A stretch of DNA of 64,000 nt. Source: an uncultured Thiodictyon sp. GTDB lineage: Bacteria; Pseudomonadota; Gammaproteobacteria; Chromatiales; Chromatiaceae. A model generated the notes under the pieces. The model had not been told where the DNA came from. It saw only the letters and a list, made by a program, of their open reading frames with translations, and made no database searches. Numbering within the stretch: the stretch's first letter is position 1; every line of letters begins with the position of its first letter. Both the position numbers and the translations under genes were made by a program. The DNA lies in assembly GCF_903946935.1 (NCBI RefSeq), contig NZ_CAJAXH010000071.1, positions 1-64,000 on the forward strand. Reading direction: 5' to 3'. Shown piece after piece: positions 16,273-26,220 of this stretch.

Positions 16273-16395
16273 GGCGTTGCATCCTCGTGGTGTCAGTGCA
16301 TGTCAGGGGCGCCCAGTTTAGCCCGGCGACGCGCGCCGCGCATGGGAACGCCGACATTTGTCGGCGACGGCGCACAGCGCCGCGGTGCGGCGGCA

Positions 16396-16416
16396 TCCCC
16401 ACGCGGCGCGTGGGGA
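16396..16416. repeat. Short hairpin between the CHAT gene and the permease
   Basis: TCCCCACGC (16396-16404) and GCGTGGGGA (16408-16416) form a perfect stem with a 3-nt loop. A further GCGTGGGGACG copy follows at about 16429-16439. Confidence 0.6.
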
Positions 16417-16446
16417 CGAGGGGGTTGCGCGTGGGGACGCGGGGGC

Positions 16447-19400
16447 TTACACGGCGGCCAGTGCCTGGGCGATGGTGTCGATGAGTTGCTGCGTGCGGGC
16501 CTCGTCGGCGGCGGCGCGGCCCTGGTAGTGGCGGTAGTCGCGCAGGGCGGCCTGGGCGTAGGCCTGGGCGCGGCGCAGCAGGTCGCGGCGGCGGGGTTGG
16601 GATTGTTCGTGTTCGGAGGCGTTGAGATACAGGAGGGACAGGTTGCCGCGCGTCTTCCCGGCGTTGTAGCGGTTGCCGGTCTGCTCGAACAGGTGAGCGG
16701 CCTGCTCGCAGTGGCCGCGGGCGGGCTCGGTCTGGCCGACTGCCGCATATAAGACGCCCAACGTTTGGTGCATCGGCCCGAGGTCTGTGATGGCGTCGGC
16801 CGGGCAGAGGTACAACGCCTGCCGATACTGCGCCTCCGCCGCCCTGGGCGTGGCAGAGCAGCACCCCTCGTCCCTGGTAGCCATAGAGCGCCCACAACCC
16901 CTGCATGGCGGAGGTGACCGGCGACCACCAGCCCAGCCGCCGGGCCAGCCAGCGGGCGTGCAGCAGGTTGGACTCCTCAAGTGCCAGGGGCTTGATCACC
17001 TCCCGGTTACCTTCGTTGTGCTGCCTATGGTAGTAATCGCCCAAGGCCCCAACCGCGTCGACCCAGGCGCGCTGGGCGGCCTCGGTGCCGGAGCGCCCGC
17101 CCTCACCGTCATAGTGCCGCCCGAAGACCTGCCGCAGGAACCAGGGCAGGGCCGGGTGGATGCCGTACCAGGTGCCGCCCAGCGGGGTCAGCAGGCCGGT
17201 CTCGGCGGCGCGGCTCAAGAGGCCGGTGAGGCGGGCCTCGTCCTGGCCTTGCAGTTCCGGCAGGGCGTGGTCGCCTTCGCCCATCATGCGCAGTGCGCGA
17301 ACATCCACCACCCCCTGAAACAAATGCAGCAGCGCGATGACCGGAAGTTCCTCCGCCGTGAAGGCATGCCGAAAGCCATAGTCCAGCGAGGCCCCCAGCG
17401 AGCGGTCGCGGCCCTGGGCCGCGTCGGCGTCCTGGATGCGCTGCTCGCCGTCGCGGATGGCCTGGATGAACACGGCGATCGGCCCCCGACCGCGCAGCCC
17501 CTGGCGGATCGCCTGGCCGATGAGGACCCGCAGCGTCAGCGGGTTGCCGGCGCAGTAGTCCAGCAGCGGCTGCCAGTCGGCCAGCTCGGCGCGGTTGAGT
17601 CCCCGGTCCTGGCCGAGCGTCAGGGTCAGGGCGGCGGCGTCCGGGCCGGTCATGCGCGGCATGGGGATGCGCCGCGGGATGCCGCCGAGCCAGCCCTGCT
17701 CGTCGCGTCGGGAGGTCAGGAGCAGCCGGGCCTTGGTCGCCGGGTCCAGCGCGACCTGCTTGAGGAAGGCGGCGAGCTCGGCCTGCTCGGCGTCAGTCCA
17801 GGCGGACTCGGTGCCGGCGGGGAAGCCGGCGACCTGTTCCAGGTTGTCCCAGACCCAGAGCACCGGGACCTGCCGCAGCACTTGCAGGATCAAGCGGCGG
17901 CGCTGGTCGGGGTCGTTGACGGCGTGCCACTCGATGCCGTTGGCCTGCAACAGTGGGGCGACGTGGCGACCGAGCTGGTTGAGCGCGTCGGTGAGATCGG
18001 TGTGGGTCTCAAAGGAGGTCAGGAGGACCAGCTGCGCATCGCCCAGCCCGCCGGTCTGGGCGTACCAGCGGGCGAACTCGACCGCGGTGCTGGTCTTGCC
18101 CTGGCCGGCATAGGCGTGCAGCAGCACAACTTTCGCCGAGTCGAAGGCACGGTCGAGCAGCAGCAGGGTCTCGTCCCGGCCGATGAAGCCCTGGTCCGGG
18201 ACATAGCGCAGCAGGTCCGGGTTGCGCTGGACCGGGTCGAGTTCCGGGTGCTCGCCAAGGGCCAGCGGCTGGTCGGCCGGGAGCAGCGGGCGGTCGAGCG
18301 CCTCGTAGACCACCGGGACGAACCAGTCTTGCAGCGGGCGCGGTTGCAGCCCGACCCAGCGCTCGGGGTTGCGGTGCAGGTGCTTGCGCGCCTCGCTCGC
18401 CGCCTGGCCGAAGCCGCGGCCCTTGGCGAGCGCAGCATAGAGCTCGCCGACATACTGGGCGGCGGTGACGACAAAGACGCTGTAGCGCATGCCGAGTACG
18501 GCGGGGATACCCTGGTCGACCACGGCTTGGGCGAGCGAGCCGATGGCGCGGACCTCATCGTGGACGGTGGCCGTATCGGTGGGGCTTTCGGTCGCCTCGT
18601 GCATGGCGGACTGGCAGGCGTTGAGTACCAGGACCGGGACGCCGGTGTCGTGCAGCAGTTGGCCGAGTGCGGCACCCGGGACCGGGCGCATCTTGCGCTT
18701 GGCCGTCGGGTGCTCGAAGAGCAGATAGCCGTGCTTGCCGGTGCCGTTGGCGCCGAGCGTGAGGGCTGAAAGGTCAGCCAGGCCCAGCTCGGTCAGCAGG
18801 GCCTGATCGGCATAGACGCCGTGCCCGTCGAAGTGGACGCAGTGGAAGGGGCGGCCGGCCTCCTTGGCGTCGGTCAGCACCTGCTGGAGTTGCTCATAGG
18901 TCGGCGGGCGGAGCGCCGTGATGGCGACGCGCTGGCGGTTGTCGCCCAGGCCTTGCAGCAGGCGGTTGGCCACCGCGCGCAGGCCCACGTCGTCGGTACC
19001 GTTGGGGCGGCAGACCACATAGAGCAGCCGGATGCGGCCGTCGTCCACCGGCGGCACCGGGACGAAGCCGATGTTGGGGTCGGACTGGACGCGGACGAAG
19101 GCGCGCACCCGCAGCGCGATGGCCGAATCGGACTCCGGGTCGCGCATCAGCTCCCAGGGGATGCTGGCGGCCTGGGCGATGCCGGTGCTGATCTCGATGC
19201 GCAGGTCCTCGAGCTGGTCACGGATGGCAAACCAGATGGCCTGGGTGTTGCGGTTGGCGGCGAGGACCAGGTCATAAAGCGCCTCGCCCTTGGCCTTCAT
19301 CAGGTGTTCGATCTGCTCGACCTGGACGGCCTCGGTCGCTGCGGCGTGCTGGAGATAGTCCTCCAGATACCAGCGCAGTTCCGCCTGCTCCTGGTCGGTG

Positions 19401-19522
19401 AAGGCAAAGGCGATGGTCGCCTCGGCCTCGATCTCCGGCTGATCGGGGCGCAGCAGGCGCAATTGAATCGGAAACCGGCCGTCGACCGGCGGCCGTTGGC
19501 GAATGCGCAGGGTGGCGGACAT
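16447..19522 (-). pseudogene. CHAT protease - STAND NTPase - TPR protein, frameshifted
   Basis: The ATG at 19522 has AGGAG upstream. Residues about 1-410 form a CHAT (caspase-like) domain with His234 in HFDGHG and Cys303 in LNACQSA. Residues 440-800 form an NB-ARC-like STAND ATPase, with P-loop AYAGQGKTS at 470-478 and Walker B-like VLWVWDN. Near 16840-16880 the TPR-type frame breaks: the open frame continues with low-complexity Arg/Pro-rich sequence, while real TPR sequence (YRQALYLCPADAI...LGVLYAAVGQTEPA) resumes in another frame and stops at 16447. The TPR region is also much shorter than in relatives as I remember them, which suggests a deletion. Intact relatives act in bacterial immunity or regulated cell death. 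Assembly error remains possible. Confidence 0.8.
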
Positions 19523-19639
19523 CCTCTCACTCCTGATCCTCTGGGGGTTTCGATTCGATCACGCTGGGCATTCTACCGGAAGGCGGCAAGGGGCACGATG
19601 GCCGCGCGTCGCGGCGGCGAGCGGTCCGCGCAGCGGACC

Positions 19640-20275
19640 CTACGGGCTGCCGTGGGCCGCGCTCGGCGCCAACATCCCCTGTTGCACGATAAAGGCGGCG
19701 ATCTCTTCCACCCCCTGCCCCACCCGCAGATTGGTGAAGAAGAATGGACGCTCGCCGCGCATCCGCCGGGCATCGCGGTCCATCACCGCCAATGACGCGC
19801 CCACCGCGGGCGCCAGGTCGATTTTGTTGATCACCAACAGGTCCGAGCGCGTGATACCGGGGCCGCCCTTGCGCGGGATCTTCTCGCCCCCGGCCACGTC
19901 AATGACATAGAGTGTGAGATCGGCCAACTCGGGGCTGAAGGTGGCGGCCAGGTTGTCACCGCCGCTCTCGATAAAGATGAGATCCAGGTCCGGGAAGCGC
20001 GCCTGCAGGTCCTCCACCGCCGCCAGGTTCATACTGGCGTCCTCGCGAATGGCGGTATGGGGACAGCCGCCGGTCTCCACCCCAATGATGCGCTCCGCCG
20101 CCAGGGCCTGGGAGCGAATCAGGAACTCGGCGTCCTCCCGGGTATAGATGTCATTGGTGACCACCGCGATCTCATAGCGGTCGCGCAGGTGCTTGCAGAG
20201 CGCATCGAGCAGCGCCGTCTTGCCGGACCCCACGGGTCCGCCGACGCCGACGCGCAGGGGGGTTGAATCGGGCAT
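19640..20275 (-). CDS. ureG: Urease accessory GTPase UreG
   Basis: 211 residues. A SIMIBI GTPase that drives GTP-dependent nickel delivery to apo-urease together with UreF and UreD/H. Features: P-loop [14 protein letters not shown] near residue 10; the nickel-binding Cys-Pro-His in [16 protein letters not shown] near 66-80; ESGGDN near 103; and the guanine-specific NKID near 148. It is the last gene of ureDABCEFG. A GGTCCGC hairpin (19623-19639) abuts the stop codon. Confidence 0.97.
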   Translation of the reverse strand: MPDSTPLRVGVGGPVGSGKTALLDALCKHLRDRYEIAVVTNDIYTREDAEFLIRSQALAAERIIGVETGGCPHTAIREDASMNLAAVEDLQARFPDLDLIFIESGGDNLAATFSPELADLTLYVIDVAGGEKIPRKGGPGITRSDLLVINKIDLAPAVGASLAVMDRDARRMRGERPFFFTNLRVGQGVEEIAAFIVQQGMLAPSAAHGSP

Positions 20276-20293
20276 AGGAACCTCGTCTTGGTT

Positions 20294-20968
20294 TCAGGAT
20301 CTGAACAGGCGCGTGTATTGGGTCTCGTGGGCGCTGCTGGCAATGGCCAGCGCCGCGCAGGAGGCGCCGATGTCTTCATCGGGCAGGGCCAGCGCCGCCG
20401 CCACCGTGCCCGGGATCAGGGCCGCGAGTCGCGCCAGCGCCTGTTGACCCTGGGTCTGACCCAGTGGGACACACTTGACACCCGCCAGCACCAGGGTCTC
20501 GATCCAGGACCAGGCATAGCCGGCGGCGACACTCCGCGGTTCGATCTGCCAGGCGGACGCCGCAAAGGCGAGCCCTGCCGTGCCGCTTCGGCCCAGCAAT
20601 CCCCGCCAGTCGCGTGCCCCGGGCAGGTCCCAGGCAATCAGCAGGTCCGCCAGTGCGCGCCCGCGGTTGGCCTCCTCTAGGCGCAATTCGGCGGTCTCGC
20701 GACTGGCGATCAGGCGGTCGATCAGGCTGGCCATGGCCGCCGGGTCCAGCGCCCCGGCCGCGGCCTGCATCCGCACCAGCAGCGGCAGGTCGACCCGCGC
20801 CAGTGCGGCGCCCAGTTGGTCGCCGACCCAGGCCTCCAGGTCCGCCGCGGTGCGCAGCCAACCGGCATCCACCGCCCACTCGATGCCCTGCGAATAGGTG
20901 AAGCCGCCGACCGGCAAGGATGGGCTTGCCAGTTGCAGCAGCCGCAACAGTGGCAGGTCAGTGGTCAT
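20294..20968 (-). CDS. ureF: Urease accessory protein UreF
   Basis: 224 residues from the ATG at 20968, which lies inside the end of ureE (11-bp overlap). It is all-helical and typical of UreF, with LLQLASPSLPVGGFTYSQGIEWAV at the N-terminus and the C-terminal SSAHETQYTRLFRS tail. UreF acts as the activator that bridges UreG and UreD on apo-urease. The longer frame to 21247 is rejected because it runs through ureE in another frame. Confidence 0.96.
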   Translation of the reverse strand: MTTDLPLLRLLQLASPSLPVGGFTYSQGIEWAVDAGWLRTAADLEAWVGDQLGAALARVDLPLLVRMQAAAGALDPAAMASLIDRLIASRETAELRLEEANRGRALADLLIAWDLPGARDWRGLLGRSGTAGLAFAASAWQIEPRSVAAGYAWSWIETLVLAGVKCVPLGQTQGQQALARLAALIPGTVAAALALPDEDIGASCAALAIASSAHETQYTRLFRS

Positions 20969-21401
20969 GCCCGTGGCCCTGGCCACCGTAGGCGCCGGGT
21001 TCCGGCTCGAAGGGGCCGTCGTCGACCCGGACTGGTAGTCCCAGACCCAGCACCAGGTCGTCGAGCACATGGTCGTGCAGATAGGAGAGCCGCCCCGGCT
21101 CGATCTGGAGGGCCACATGGCGATTGCCCAGGTGATAACAGGCGCGCGCCAGCGCCAGTGCGTCACCGCACTCCACCCGGGAGAGGCACTCCGGCGCGGC
21201 TCGAACCAGCACCGACTGACCGTCCTCGCTCGCCAGGCAGTCGCCATCGCGCAGGGTGGTGCCCCGCGGCAGCCGGATGCCCGCCTCCCGTCCGTCGTCC
21301 AATACCACCACCAGCCGGCTGCGCCGGCGTTGGTCGAGGGTGAGTGTGACCCTGGGGGCGCCGGCGGGCGCTGAGTCGGTCTTGCGGGTGAATTGGATCA
21401 T
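20958..21401 (-). CDS. ureE: Urease nickel metallochaperone UreE
   Basis: 147 residues. UreE dimers bind nickel and pass it to UreG. Its central conserved region ACYHLGNRHVALQIE (near 87-101) holds the His that binds nickel at the dimer interface, and YLHDHVLDDLV follows. The C-terminus ends GHGHDH, a short version of the His tail. It starts 3 bp after the ureC stop and overlaps the ureF start, so translation is tightly coupled. Confidence 0.95.
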   Translation of the reverse strand: MIQFTRKTDSAPAGAPRVTLTLDQRRRSRLVVVLDDGREAGIRLPRGTTLRDGDCLASEDGQSVLVRAAPECLSRVECGDALALARACYHLGNRHVALQIEPGRLSYLHDHVLDDLVLGLGLPVRVDDGPFEPEPGAYGGQGHGHDH

Positions 21402-21404
21402 GGC

Positions 21405-23108
21405 TCAGAAAAGAAAATACCGCTGCGCAAAGGGCAGCACCGCCGCTGGTTCGCAGGTGAGTAACTGGCCGTCGGCGCGGACCTGGTAGGTCTGGGGGTC
21501 GACCTCGATGGCGGGTTGCCAGTCGTTGTGGATCATGTCGGACTTGCGCAGTGTACGGGTCCCTCGCACGGTGCCGATCAGGCGCCGCAGCCCCAATTCG
21601 CGGGCGACATCGGCGTCGGCGGCCCAACCCGAGAGGAAGGTCATGCACGTGGCCTGGAGCGCCCTGCCGAAGGCGCCGAACATGGGGCGATAATGGACCG
21701 GCTGAGGCGTCGGAATGGAGGCATTGGGGTCGCCCATGGGGGCGGCGGCAATCAGCCCACCCTTGACGATCAGGCTCGGCTTGGTGGCAAAGAAGGCGGG
21801 ACGCCACAACACCAGGTCGGCGAGCTTACCCACCGCCACCGATCCCACCTCATGCGCAACGCCATGGGCGATGGCCGGATTGATGGTGTACTTGGCCACA
21901 TAGCGCTTGGCCCGCGCATTGTCATGCGTCGCCGGGTCGCCGGCCAGCGCGCCGCGCTGCACCTTCATCTTGTGGGCGGTCTGCCAGGTGCGGGTGATCG
22001 ACTCGCCCACCCGGCCCATCGCCTGGGAGTCCGACGAGATCATGCTGAAGGCGCCCAGGTCGTGCAGTATGTCCTCCGCGGCGATAGTCTCGCGTCGGAT
22101 ACGCGACTCGGCAAAGGCCACGTCCTCCGGGATGGACGGCGACAGGTGATGGCAGACCATCAGCATGTCGAGATGCTCATCCACAGTATTCACCGTATAG
22201 GGTCGGGTGGGATTGGTCGATGAGGGCAGCACATTGGGCAGCCCGGCCGCCTTGATGATATCCGGGGCATGGCCGCCGCCGGCACCCTCGGTATGATAGG
22301 TATGGATGGTGCGGTCCTTGAAGGCGGCAATCGTGTCCTCTACAAACCCGGACTCATTCAGGGTGTCGGTATGGATGGCGACCTGTACGTCATAGCGATC
22401 CGCCACCCCCAGGCAGCAATCGATGGCCGCCGGGGTGGTACCCCAGTCCTCATGGAGTTTGAGCCCCATGGCCCCGGCGCGTAGCTGCTCCTCCAGGGGG
22501 CACGGCTGGCTGCCGTTACCCTTGCCCAGGAAGCCCAGATTGACCGGCAAGCCCTCGGCCGCCTGCAACATCCGGTGGATATTCCAGGGCCCCGGGGTAC
22601 AGGTGGTGGCATTGGTGCCGGTGGCCGGACCGGTGCCGCCGCCGATCATGGTCGTCACCCCCGACATCAGTGCGTCCTCCACCTGCTGGGGGCAGATAAA
22701 ATGGATGTGGCTGTCGATCGCGCCGGCGGTGAGTATCTGACCCTCACCGGCAATGATCTCGGTCGCCGGGCCAATCAGGATATCGACCCCGGCCTGGGTG
22801 TCCGGATTGCCCGCCTTGCCGATGGCTGCAATGCGCCCATGCTTGATACCGACATCGGCCTTGACGATGCCCCAGTGGTCCAGTATCAATGCGTTCGTGA
22901 TGACCAGGTCAGCCACGTCGGCGGCATGGCGTTGGCATTGACCCATCCCATCGCGAATCACCTTGCCGCCGCCGAAGGTGACCTCATCGCCATAGACGGT
23001 GCGGTCCGCCTCGACCTGGATGATCAGTTCAGAGTCACCCAGGCGGACCCGGTCGCCGGTGGTGGGACCATAGAGTGCGGCATAGGCGGTGCGAGGGATG
23101 CGACTCAT
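21405..23108 (-). CDS. ureC: Urease subunit alpha
   Basis: 567 residues, the standard alpha-subunit length. The catalytic subunit hydrolyses urea to ammonia and carbamate at a dinickel centre in the cytosol. Visible features are HIHFICPQQ (nickel-binding His pair), the carbamylated Lys in GLKLHEDWG, further ligands in [10 protein letters not shown] and [14 protein letters not shown], and the mobile flap with the catalytic Cys/His in [13 protein letters not shown]. The ATG overlaps the ureB stop by 4 bp. All key residues are present, so the enzyme should be functional once nickel is loaded. Confidence 0.98.
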   Translation of the reverse strand: MSRIPRTAYAALYGPTTGDRVRLGDSELIIQVEADRTVYGDEVTFGGGKVIRDGMGQCQRHAADVADLVITNALILDHWGIVKADVGIKHGRIAAIGKAGNPDTQAGVDILIGPATEIIAGEGQILTAGAIDSHIHFICPQQVEDALMSGVTTMIGGGTGPATGTNATTCTPGPWNIHRMLQAAEGLPVNLGFLGKGNGSQPCPLEEQLRAGAMGLKLHEDWGTTPAAIDCCLGVADRYDVQVAIHTDTLNESGFVEDTIAAFKDRTIHTYHTEGAGGGHAPDIIKAAGLPNVLPSSTNPTRPYTVNTVDEHLDMLMVCHHLSPSIPEDVAFAESRIRRETIAAEDILHDLGAFSMISSDSQAMGRVGESITRTWQTAHKMKVQRGALAGDPATHDNARAKRYVAKYTINPAIAHGVAHEVGSVAVGKLADLVLWRPAFFATKPSLIVKGGLIAAAPMGDPNASIPTPQPVHYRPMFGAFGRALQATCMTFLSGWAADADVARELGLRRLIGTVRGTRTLRKSDMIHNDWQPAIEVDPQTYQVRADGQLLTCEPAAVLPFAQRYFLF

Positions 23109-23425
23109 GGTTTCACTCCGTCCACTGCGCCCATGATCCGGGCATTGAAGCCATAGACCTGACGGTCTCCGGCATAGGGTACCAGGTCGACGGTGCGGGT
23201 CTGGCCCGGCTCGAATCGCACTGCGGTGCCGGCCGGGATGTCGAGGCGCTGGCCACGGGTGGGTTCCCGGTCGAAGCGCAGCGCGCTATTGGTCTCATAA
23301 AAATGATAATGCGAGCCGACCTGGATGGGCCGGTCGCCGGTATTGGCGACCGCCACGGTCAACGCCGGTCGCCCGGCATTGAGCTCGATCTCACCGGGGG
23401 CGGTGAGGATTTCGCCTGGAATCAT
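23105..23425 (-). CDS. ureB: Urease subunit beta
   Basis: 106 residues, with the beta-subunit start MIPGEI and the conserved [11 protein letters not shown] and GTAVRFEPG segments. Forms the (alpha-beta-gamma)3 urease with UreC and UreA. It overlaps ureC by 4 bp and follows ureA after 19 bp. Confidence 0.97.
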   Translation of the reverse strand: MIPGEILTAPGEIELNAGRPALTVAVANTGDRPIQVGSHYHFYETNSALRFDREPTRGQRLDIPAGTAVRFEPGQTRTVDLVPYAGDRQVYGFNARIMGAVDGVKP

Positions 23426-23444
23426 GTAGAGTCTCCAGCAACCA

Positions 23445-23747
23445 TCAGACGATGGGGTCGTGGACCGTCACCAGCTTGGTGCCGTCCGGAAAAGTGGCCT
23501 CCACCTGGACCTCGTGGATCATCTCCGGGATGCCATCCATCAGGTCCTCGCGCGTGAGCAGGGTCCGGCCATAATCCATCAACGCGGCGACCGAGCGGCC
23601 ATCGCGGGCGCCCTCCAGGATGGCACAACTGATATAGGCCACGGCCTCCGGGTAGTTGAGCTTGACCCCGCGCGCCTTGCGCCGTTCAGCGACCAGGCCG
23701 GCGGTGAACAACAGGAGTTTGTCTTTCTCTCTGGGGGTGAGTTCCAT
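23445..23747 (-). CDS. ureA: Urease subunit gamma
   Basis: 100 residues from [20 protein letters not shown], the universal gamma-subunit start. The frame extends to 23780, but the extra 11 residues are not conserved. The [11 protein letters not shown] and [15 protein letters not shown] segments are typical. It is separated from ureD by about 265 bp of repeats, which may place a separate promoter or processing site before the structural genes. Confidence 0.97.
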   Translation of the reverse strand: MELTPREKDKLLLFTAGLVAERRKARGVKLNYPEAVAYISCAILEGARDGRSVAALMDYGRTLLTREDLMDGIPEMIHEVQVEATFPDGTKLVTVHDPIV

Positions 23748-23805
23748 GGCCGCCTCCGGGACGGAATCAGTGGCTAGCAAACAAAAAAGCAGTTAAGCCG
23801 CACAT

Positions 23806-23955
23806 GAACGCAAATCGACGCAAAATAAACCATGGACTATTGATTGACCATGAAAATGCGTGGCTCGCCCGCCGAGTGAACGGGTCGCTTCAACAGACTA
23901 TGGATAACCTTATATTCATTTGCGTTCGTTTGCGTTCGTTTGCGTTCATTTGCGG
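23806..23955. repeat. GCAAATGAACGC-type element between ureD and ureA
   Basis: A short degenerate copy at 23806-23828 and a long copy on the other strand at 23914-23955 (TTCATTTGCGTTCGTTTGCG...) lie in the gap inside the urease gene cluster. The long copy is followed by AAGACATTCTTTC, the inverse of the AAGAAT flank seen at other copies. Confidence 0.75.
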
Positions 23956-24012
23956 CAAGACATTCTTTCTAGCATAAGGGCTCCGAGCGAGCAGGCCCGG
24001 GCACCCGATCCG

Positions 24013-24936
24013 TCAGGTACACCAGATGCGTGGCGGGCAGGCCGGGCGCCCGAGCAGTCTGGGCCGAAGTATGCCCCAAAGCAGGGTGAAAAGGCGATTG
24101 ACCGGCTCGGTCCCAATGGCCAGACACCGGGCAATCAGCAGGTCGCCCACCAGGGTCGCGCCCCAGAGCAGGTCGGTCGGCGGCACCGCCTGGGTGCGCA
24201 CGGCGGCCAGGTCTGGCGCAGCGGCACCGGTAGCCAGCAGGGTGCCGGTGACCGGATGGCCGCGAAGCCCGGTGGGTCCATCAAGCCCAACCCCGTCGCC
24301 GATCCACAACCGCTCCAGGAGCAAGGGGACGCCCGCGCGTCGCAGCGACAGGCGCAGGTCCGCACAGCCGCTCTCGAAGCGCTCCCCCACCGCCGGCCGC
24401 CCCAGGCTATGGACCTCCCAGCCCAGAAAGCGCGCGTCCGCCGTCAGTTCGACCTGGGTGTTGAGCCGCAGGTTCGCCCCCGGGAACAGGATGTTCTCCT
24501 GCGGGAACCATTCCAGCACCCCGCCCGCGGCCACGCTCAGACGCTGGGTCAGCTGTGCGCATGGACCGGCGCTGCGATAGAACTTGGTGGCCCCCGGGGT
24601 GGTGAACAGCGTATGGGCGCCCTCCCCGACGTCAACCGCAACATCTAACCGGTCGCCACCCACCACGCCACCGGGCGGGTGCAATAGATAGATGTGACAG
24701 GGGCCACCCTCGGGGTAGAAAGGGCGCTGGACGGTGAGCGGGCCGAACTGGCGCTTGTGGGCCAGGACGGTACGACCGCCGCGCTCGGCCAGGCCAAGCT
24801 CGAGGCTGGCTTGCCAGCCGGGGGTTTCCGTGGGGATTGCGGTCTGGCCGGGGTCAAGGAGGCTGGACAAAGACGCTGGATCTCCTTGGCGAATGGCGCG
24901 AGACGTTGGGGTAAGATGGGCGAGCCAATCAGCCAC
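24013..24936 (-). CDS. ureD: Urease accessory protein UreD
   Basis: About 307 residues from a GTG at 24936. UreD (UreH) is the scaffold that binds apo-urease and, with UreF and UreG, forms the nickel-insertion complex. Conserved segments: GWQASLELGLAERGGRT, YPEGGPCHIYLLHPPGGVVGGD, HTLFTTPGATKFYRS and LEWFPQENILFPGA. The start is uncertain: the GTG has no ribosome site and sits only 16 bp from the divergent Uma2 start. An in-frame TTG at 24870 is preceded by AAGGAG and would give 285 residues, with an N-terminus nearer the family norm. Confidence 0.94.
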   Translation of the reverse strand: MADWLAHLTPTSRAIRQGDPASLSSLLDPGQTAIPTETPGWQASLELGLAERGGRTVLAHKRQFGPLTVQRPFYPEGGPCHIYLLHPPGGVVGGDRLDVAVDVGEGAHTLFTTPGATKFYRSAGPCAQLTQRLSVAAGGVLEWFPQENILFPGANLRLNTQVELTADARFLGWEVHSLGRPAVGERFESGCADLRLSLRRAGVPLLLERLWIGDGVGLDGPTGLRGHPVTGTLLATGAAAPDLAAVRTQAVPPTDLLWGATLVGDLLIARCLAIGTEPVNRLFTLLWGILRPRLLGRPACPPRIWCT

Positions 24937-24952
24937 CGCGAGCGATCAGACG

Positions 24953-25519
24953 ATGGAAGCCCTGAAACTGCAAACAGTCGATGACCTGTTCCAGGCGGAC
25001 GACGAGCGCGTCGAGTTGATCGACGGGGAGATCGTCTACCGCCCCATGGCACGCTTCGAGCATGGACTCGCCCAACTGGCCGTGTACGATGAGGTCCAGG
25101 TGTTCAAGCGCCGATCCGGCCCGGGCGGCTGGTGGATTGTCACCGAAATCAGCGTCCGCTACAGCGAGCATCAATGCCCCTCTCACGACCTTGCCGGCTG
25201 GCGCAAGGAGCGGGTGCCGGAACGCCCCAGCGGTATCATGACCCTGTCCCCGGACTGGGTGTGTGAGATCCTCTCACCGGGCCATGAGCGCAAGGACACC
25301 GTCCATCACCTGCTACTGCTCCAGCGCGCCGCCGTGCCACACTATTGGATTCTGTCGCCGGAGGACCGCACCCTCATCGTCTATGCACTGGATGGCGACG
25401 CCTACCGCTTGTGTTGGTCGGTCGCCTATCGGCCGCCGGAGACCCCGAATCGGGCGCGTATCCCGCCCTTCGATTCGATTGACATCGACCTGGGTTACCT
25501 CTTCGGGGAGTCGGAGTAA
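24953..25519 (+). CDS. Uma2-family PD-(D/E)XK nuclease-like protein
   Basis: 188 residues starting at the ATG with conserved MEALKLQTVDDLF. The Uma2 pattern is present: ERVELIDGEIVYRPM near 20-35, YSEHQCPSHDLAGWRKER near 75-92 with the acidic residue, and DWVCEILSPGHERKDTVHH near 103-122 giving the D...E-X-K-type core. The VPHYWILSPEDRTL segment is also typical. The family is abundant in cyanobacteria and purple sulfur bacteria as scattered singletons. Its biological role is unknown, although the fold is that of restriction-type endonucleases. It diverges from ureD by 16 bp and sits between the urease and transporter clusters. Confidence 0.88.
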   Translation: MEALKLQTVDDLFQADDERVELIDGEIVYRPMARFEHGLAQLAVYDEVQVFKRRSGPGGWWIVTEISVRYSEHQCPSHDLAGWRKERVPERPSGIMTLSPDWVCEILSPGHERKDTVHHLLLLQRAAVPHYWILSPEDRTLIVYALDGDAYRLCWSVAYRPPETPNRARIPPFDSIDIDLGYLFGESE

Positions 25520-25542
25520 ACCAGATCAAAGTGCCTTGCTGG

Positions 25543-25623
25543 TCAGCCGGGCTTTTTCGGGCAATCCTTGCAGCGTTTGCCTTCTTTGTACTTCTTACAG
25601 CATTTATCGGATTTCTTGCTCAT
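25543..25623 (-). CDS. 26-residue Cys/Lys-rich peptide coupled to ferritin
   Basis: The ATG at 25623 overlaps the ferritin stop (ATGA). The 26-codon frame encodes four cysteines and about eleven lysines (MSKKSDKCCKKYKEGK, later CKDCPKKPG). The CC and CxxC spacing suggests metal or iron-sulfur binding, and the charge suggests binding to an acidic surface or nucleic acid. I have a vague memory of similar tiny frames after ferritin genes, which would argue for reality. A longer frame to 25779 is antisense-like shadow within ferritin and is rejected. Confidence 0.6.
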   Translation of the reverse strand: MSKKSDKCCKKYKEGKRCKDCPKKPG

Positions 25624-26141
25624 GGCGCGGCGCCGGTCGTCGTGCCCACCTGCTTGGCCAATGCCGCGAGTTCGTTGTCGATCATCAACAGGCCATAGCC
25701 TTGGTCGCCGAAGAGCCGCAGGCGACCGATGATGTCGTTGACCGTCGCTTCCTCCTCGATCTGCTCGGTGACGAACCACTGTAGAAAGATCGCGGTCGCA
25801 TGGTCCTTCTCGCTCAGCGCATGATCCAGTATGGTATTGATGGCGCTGGTCACTGCGCGCTCGTGTTCGAGGGTGCGCTCGAAGATACGCAGCACACCGT
25901 CAGTCCCCGTCTCCGGTGCCGCGACCCCCGTCAGGACGACCGCGGCATTCTGATCGATGAGATACCGGTACATTTTCAAGGCATGGGTCAACTCTTCGCC
26001 ATGCTTGGCCATGAACCAGGCGGCAGTCCCCTTGAGGTTCATGGTTTCAGCCCGCGCCGACAGCGCCAGATAAAAATAGGCTGAATAGAACTCGCGATTG
26101 ATCTGTGCGCCGATCAGCGCGGCCATGTCTTGTGAAATCAT
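25620..26141 (-). CDS. ftnA: Non-heme ferritin
   Basis: 173 residues forming a four-helix ferritin. It stores iron as a ferric mineral in a 24-subunit shell, with a ferroxidase centre in each subunit. Ligand-bearing segments are present: INREFYSAYFYLAL (Glu, near 15-28), WFMAKHGEELTHALKMY (Glu/His, near 43-59), TLEHERAVTSAIN (near 90-102) and WFVTEQIEEEATVN (near 122-135). The start at 26141 gives the conserved MISQDMAALIGAQINREF; the frame to 26198 adds unrelated residues. It is followed, with 4-bp overlap, by the Cys/Lys peptide gene. Confidence 0.93.
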   Translation of the reverse strand: MISQDMAALIGAQINREFYSAYFYLALSARAETMNLKGTAAWFMAKHGEELTHALKMYRYLIDQNAAVVLTGVAAPETGTDGVLRIFERTLEHERAVTSAINTILDHALSEKDHATAIFLQWFVTEQIEEEATVNDIIGRLRLFGDQGYGLLMIDNELAALAKQVGTTTGAAP

Positions 26142-26220
26142 CGGGGTGGTCCTGCTCAAAAATCGTGGTGTATAACGCAACGGGTCTGGGTGCCACATTC
26201 AACCCAAATCCGGGAATTGC

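Noticed and set aside
15962-16446. Continuation of the CHAT open frame into the AI-2E permease gene
   Set aside because: The sequence past about 16850 is Arg/Pro-rich and out of frame; genuine TPR sequence continues in another frame to 16447, so this tail is an artefact of the frameshift.
16787-18769. 660-residue plus-strand frame opposite the CHAT gene
   Set aside because: Shadow frame; the minus strand encodes CHAT and NTPase motifs.
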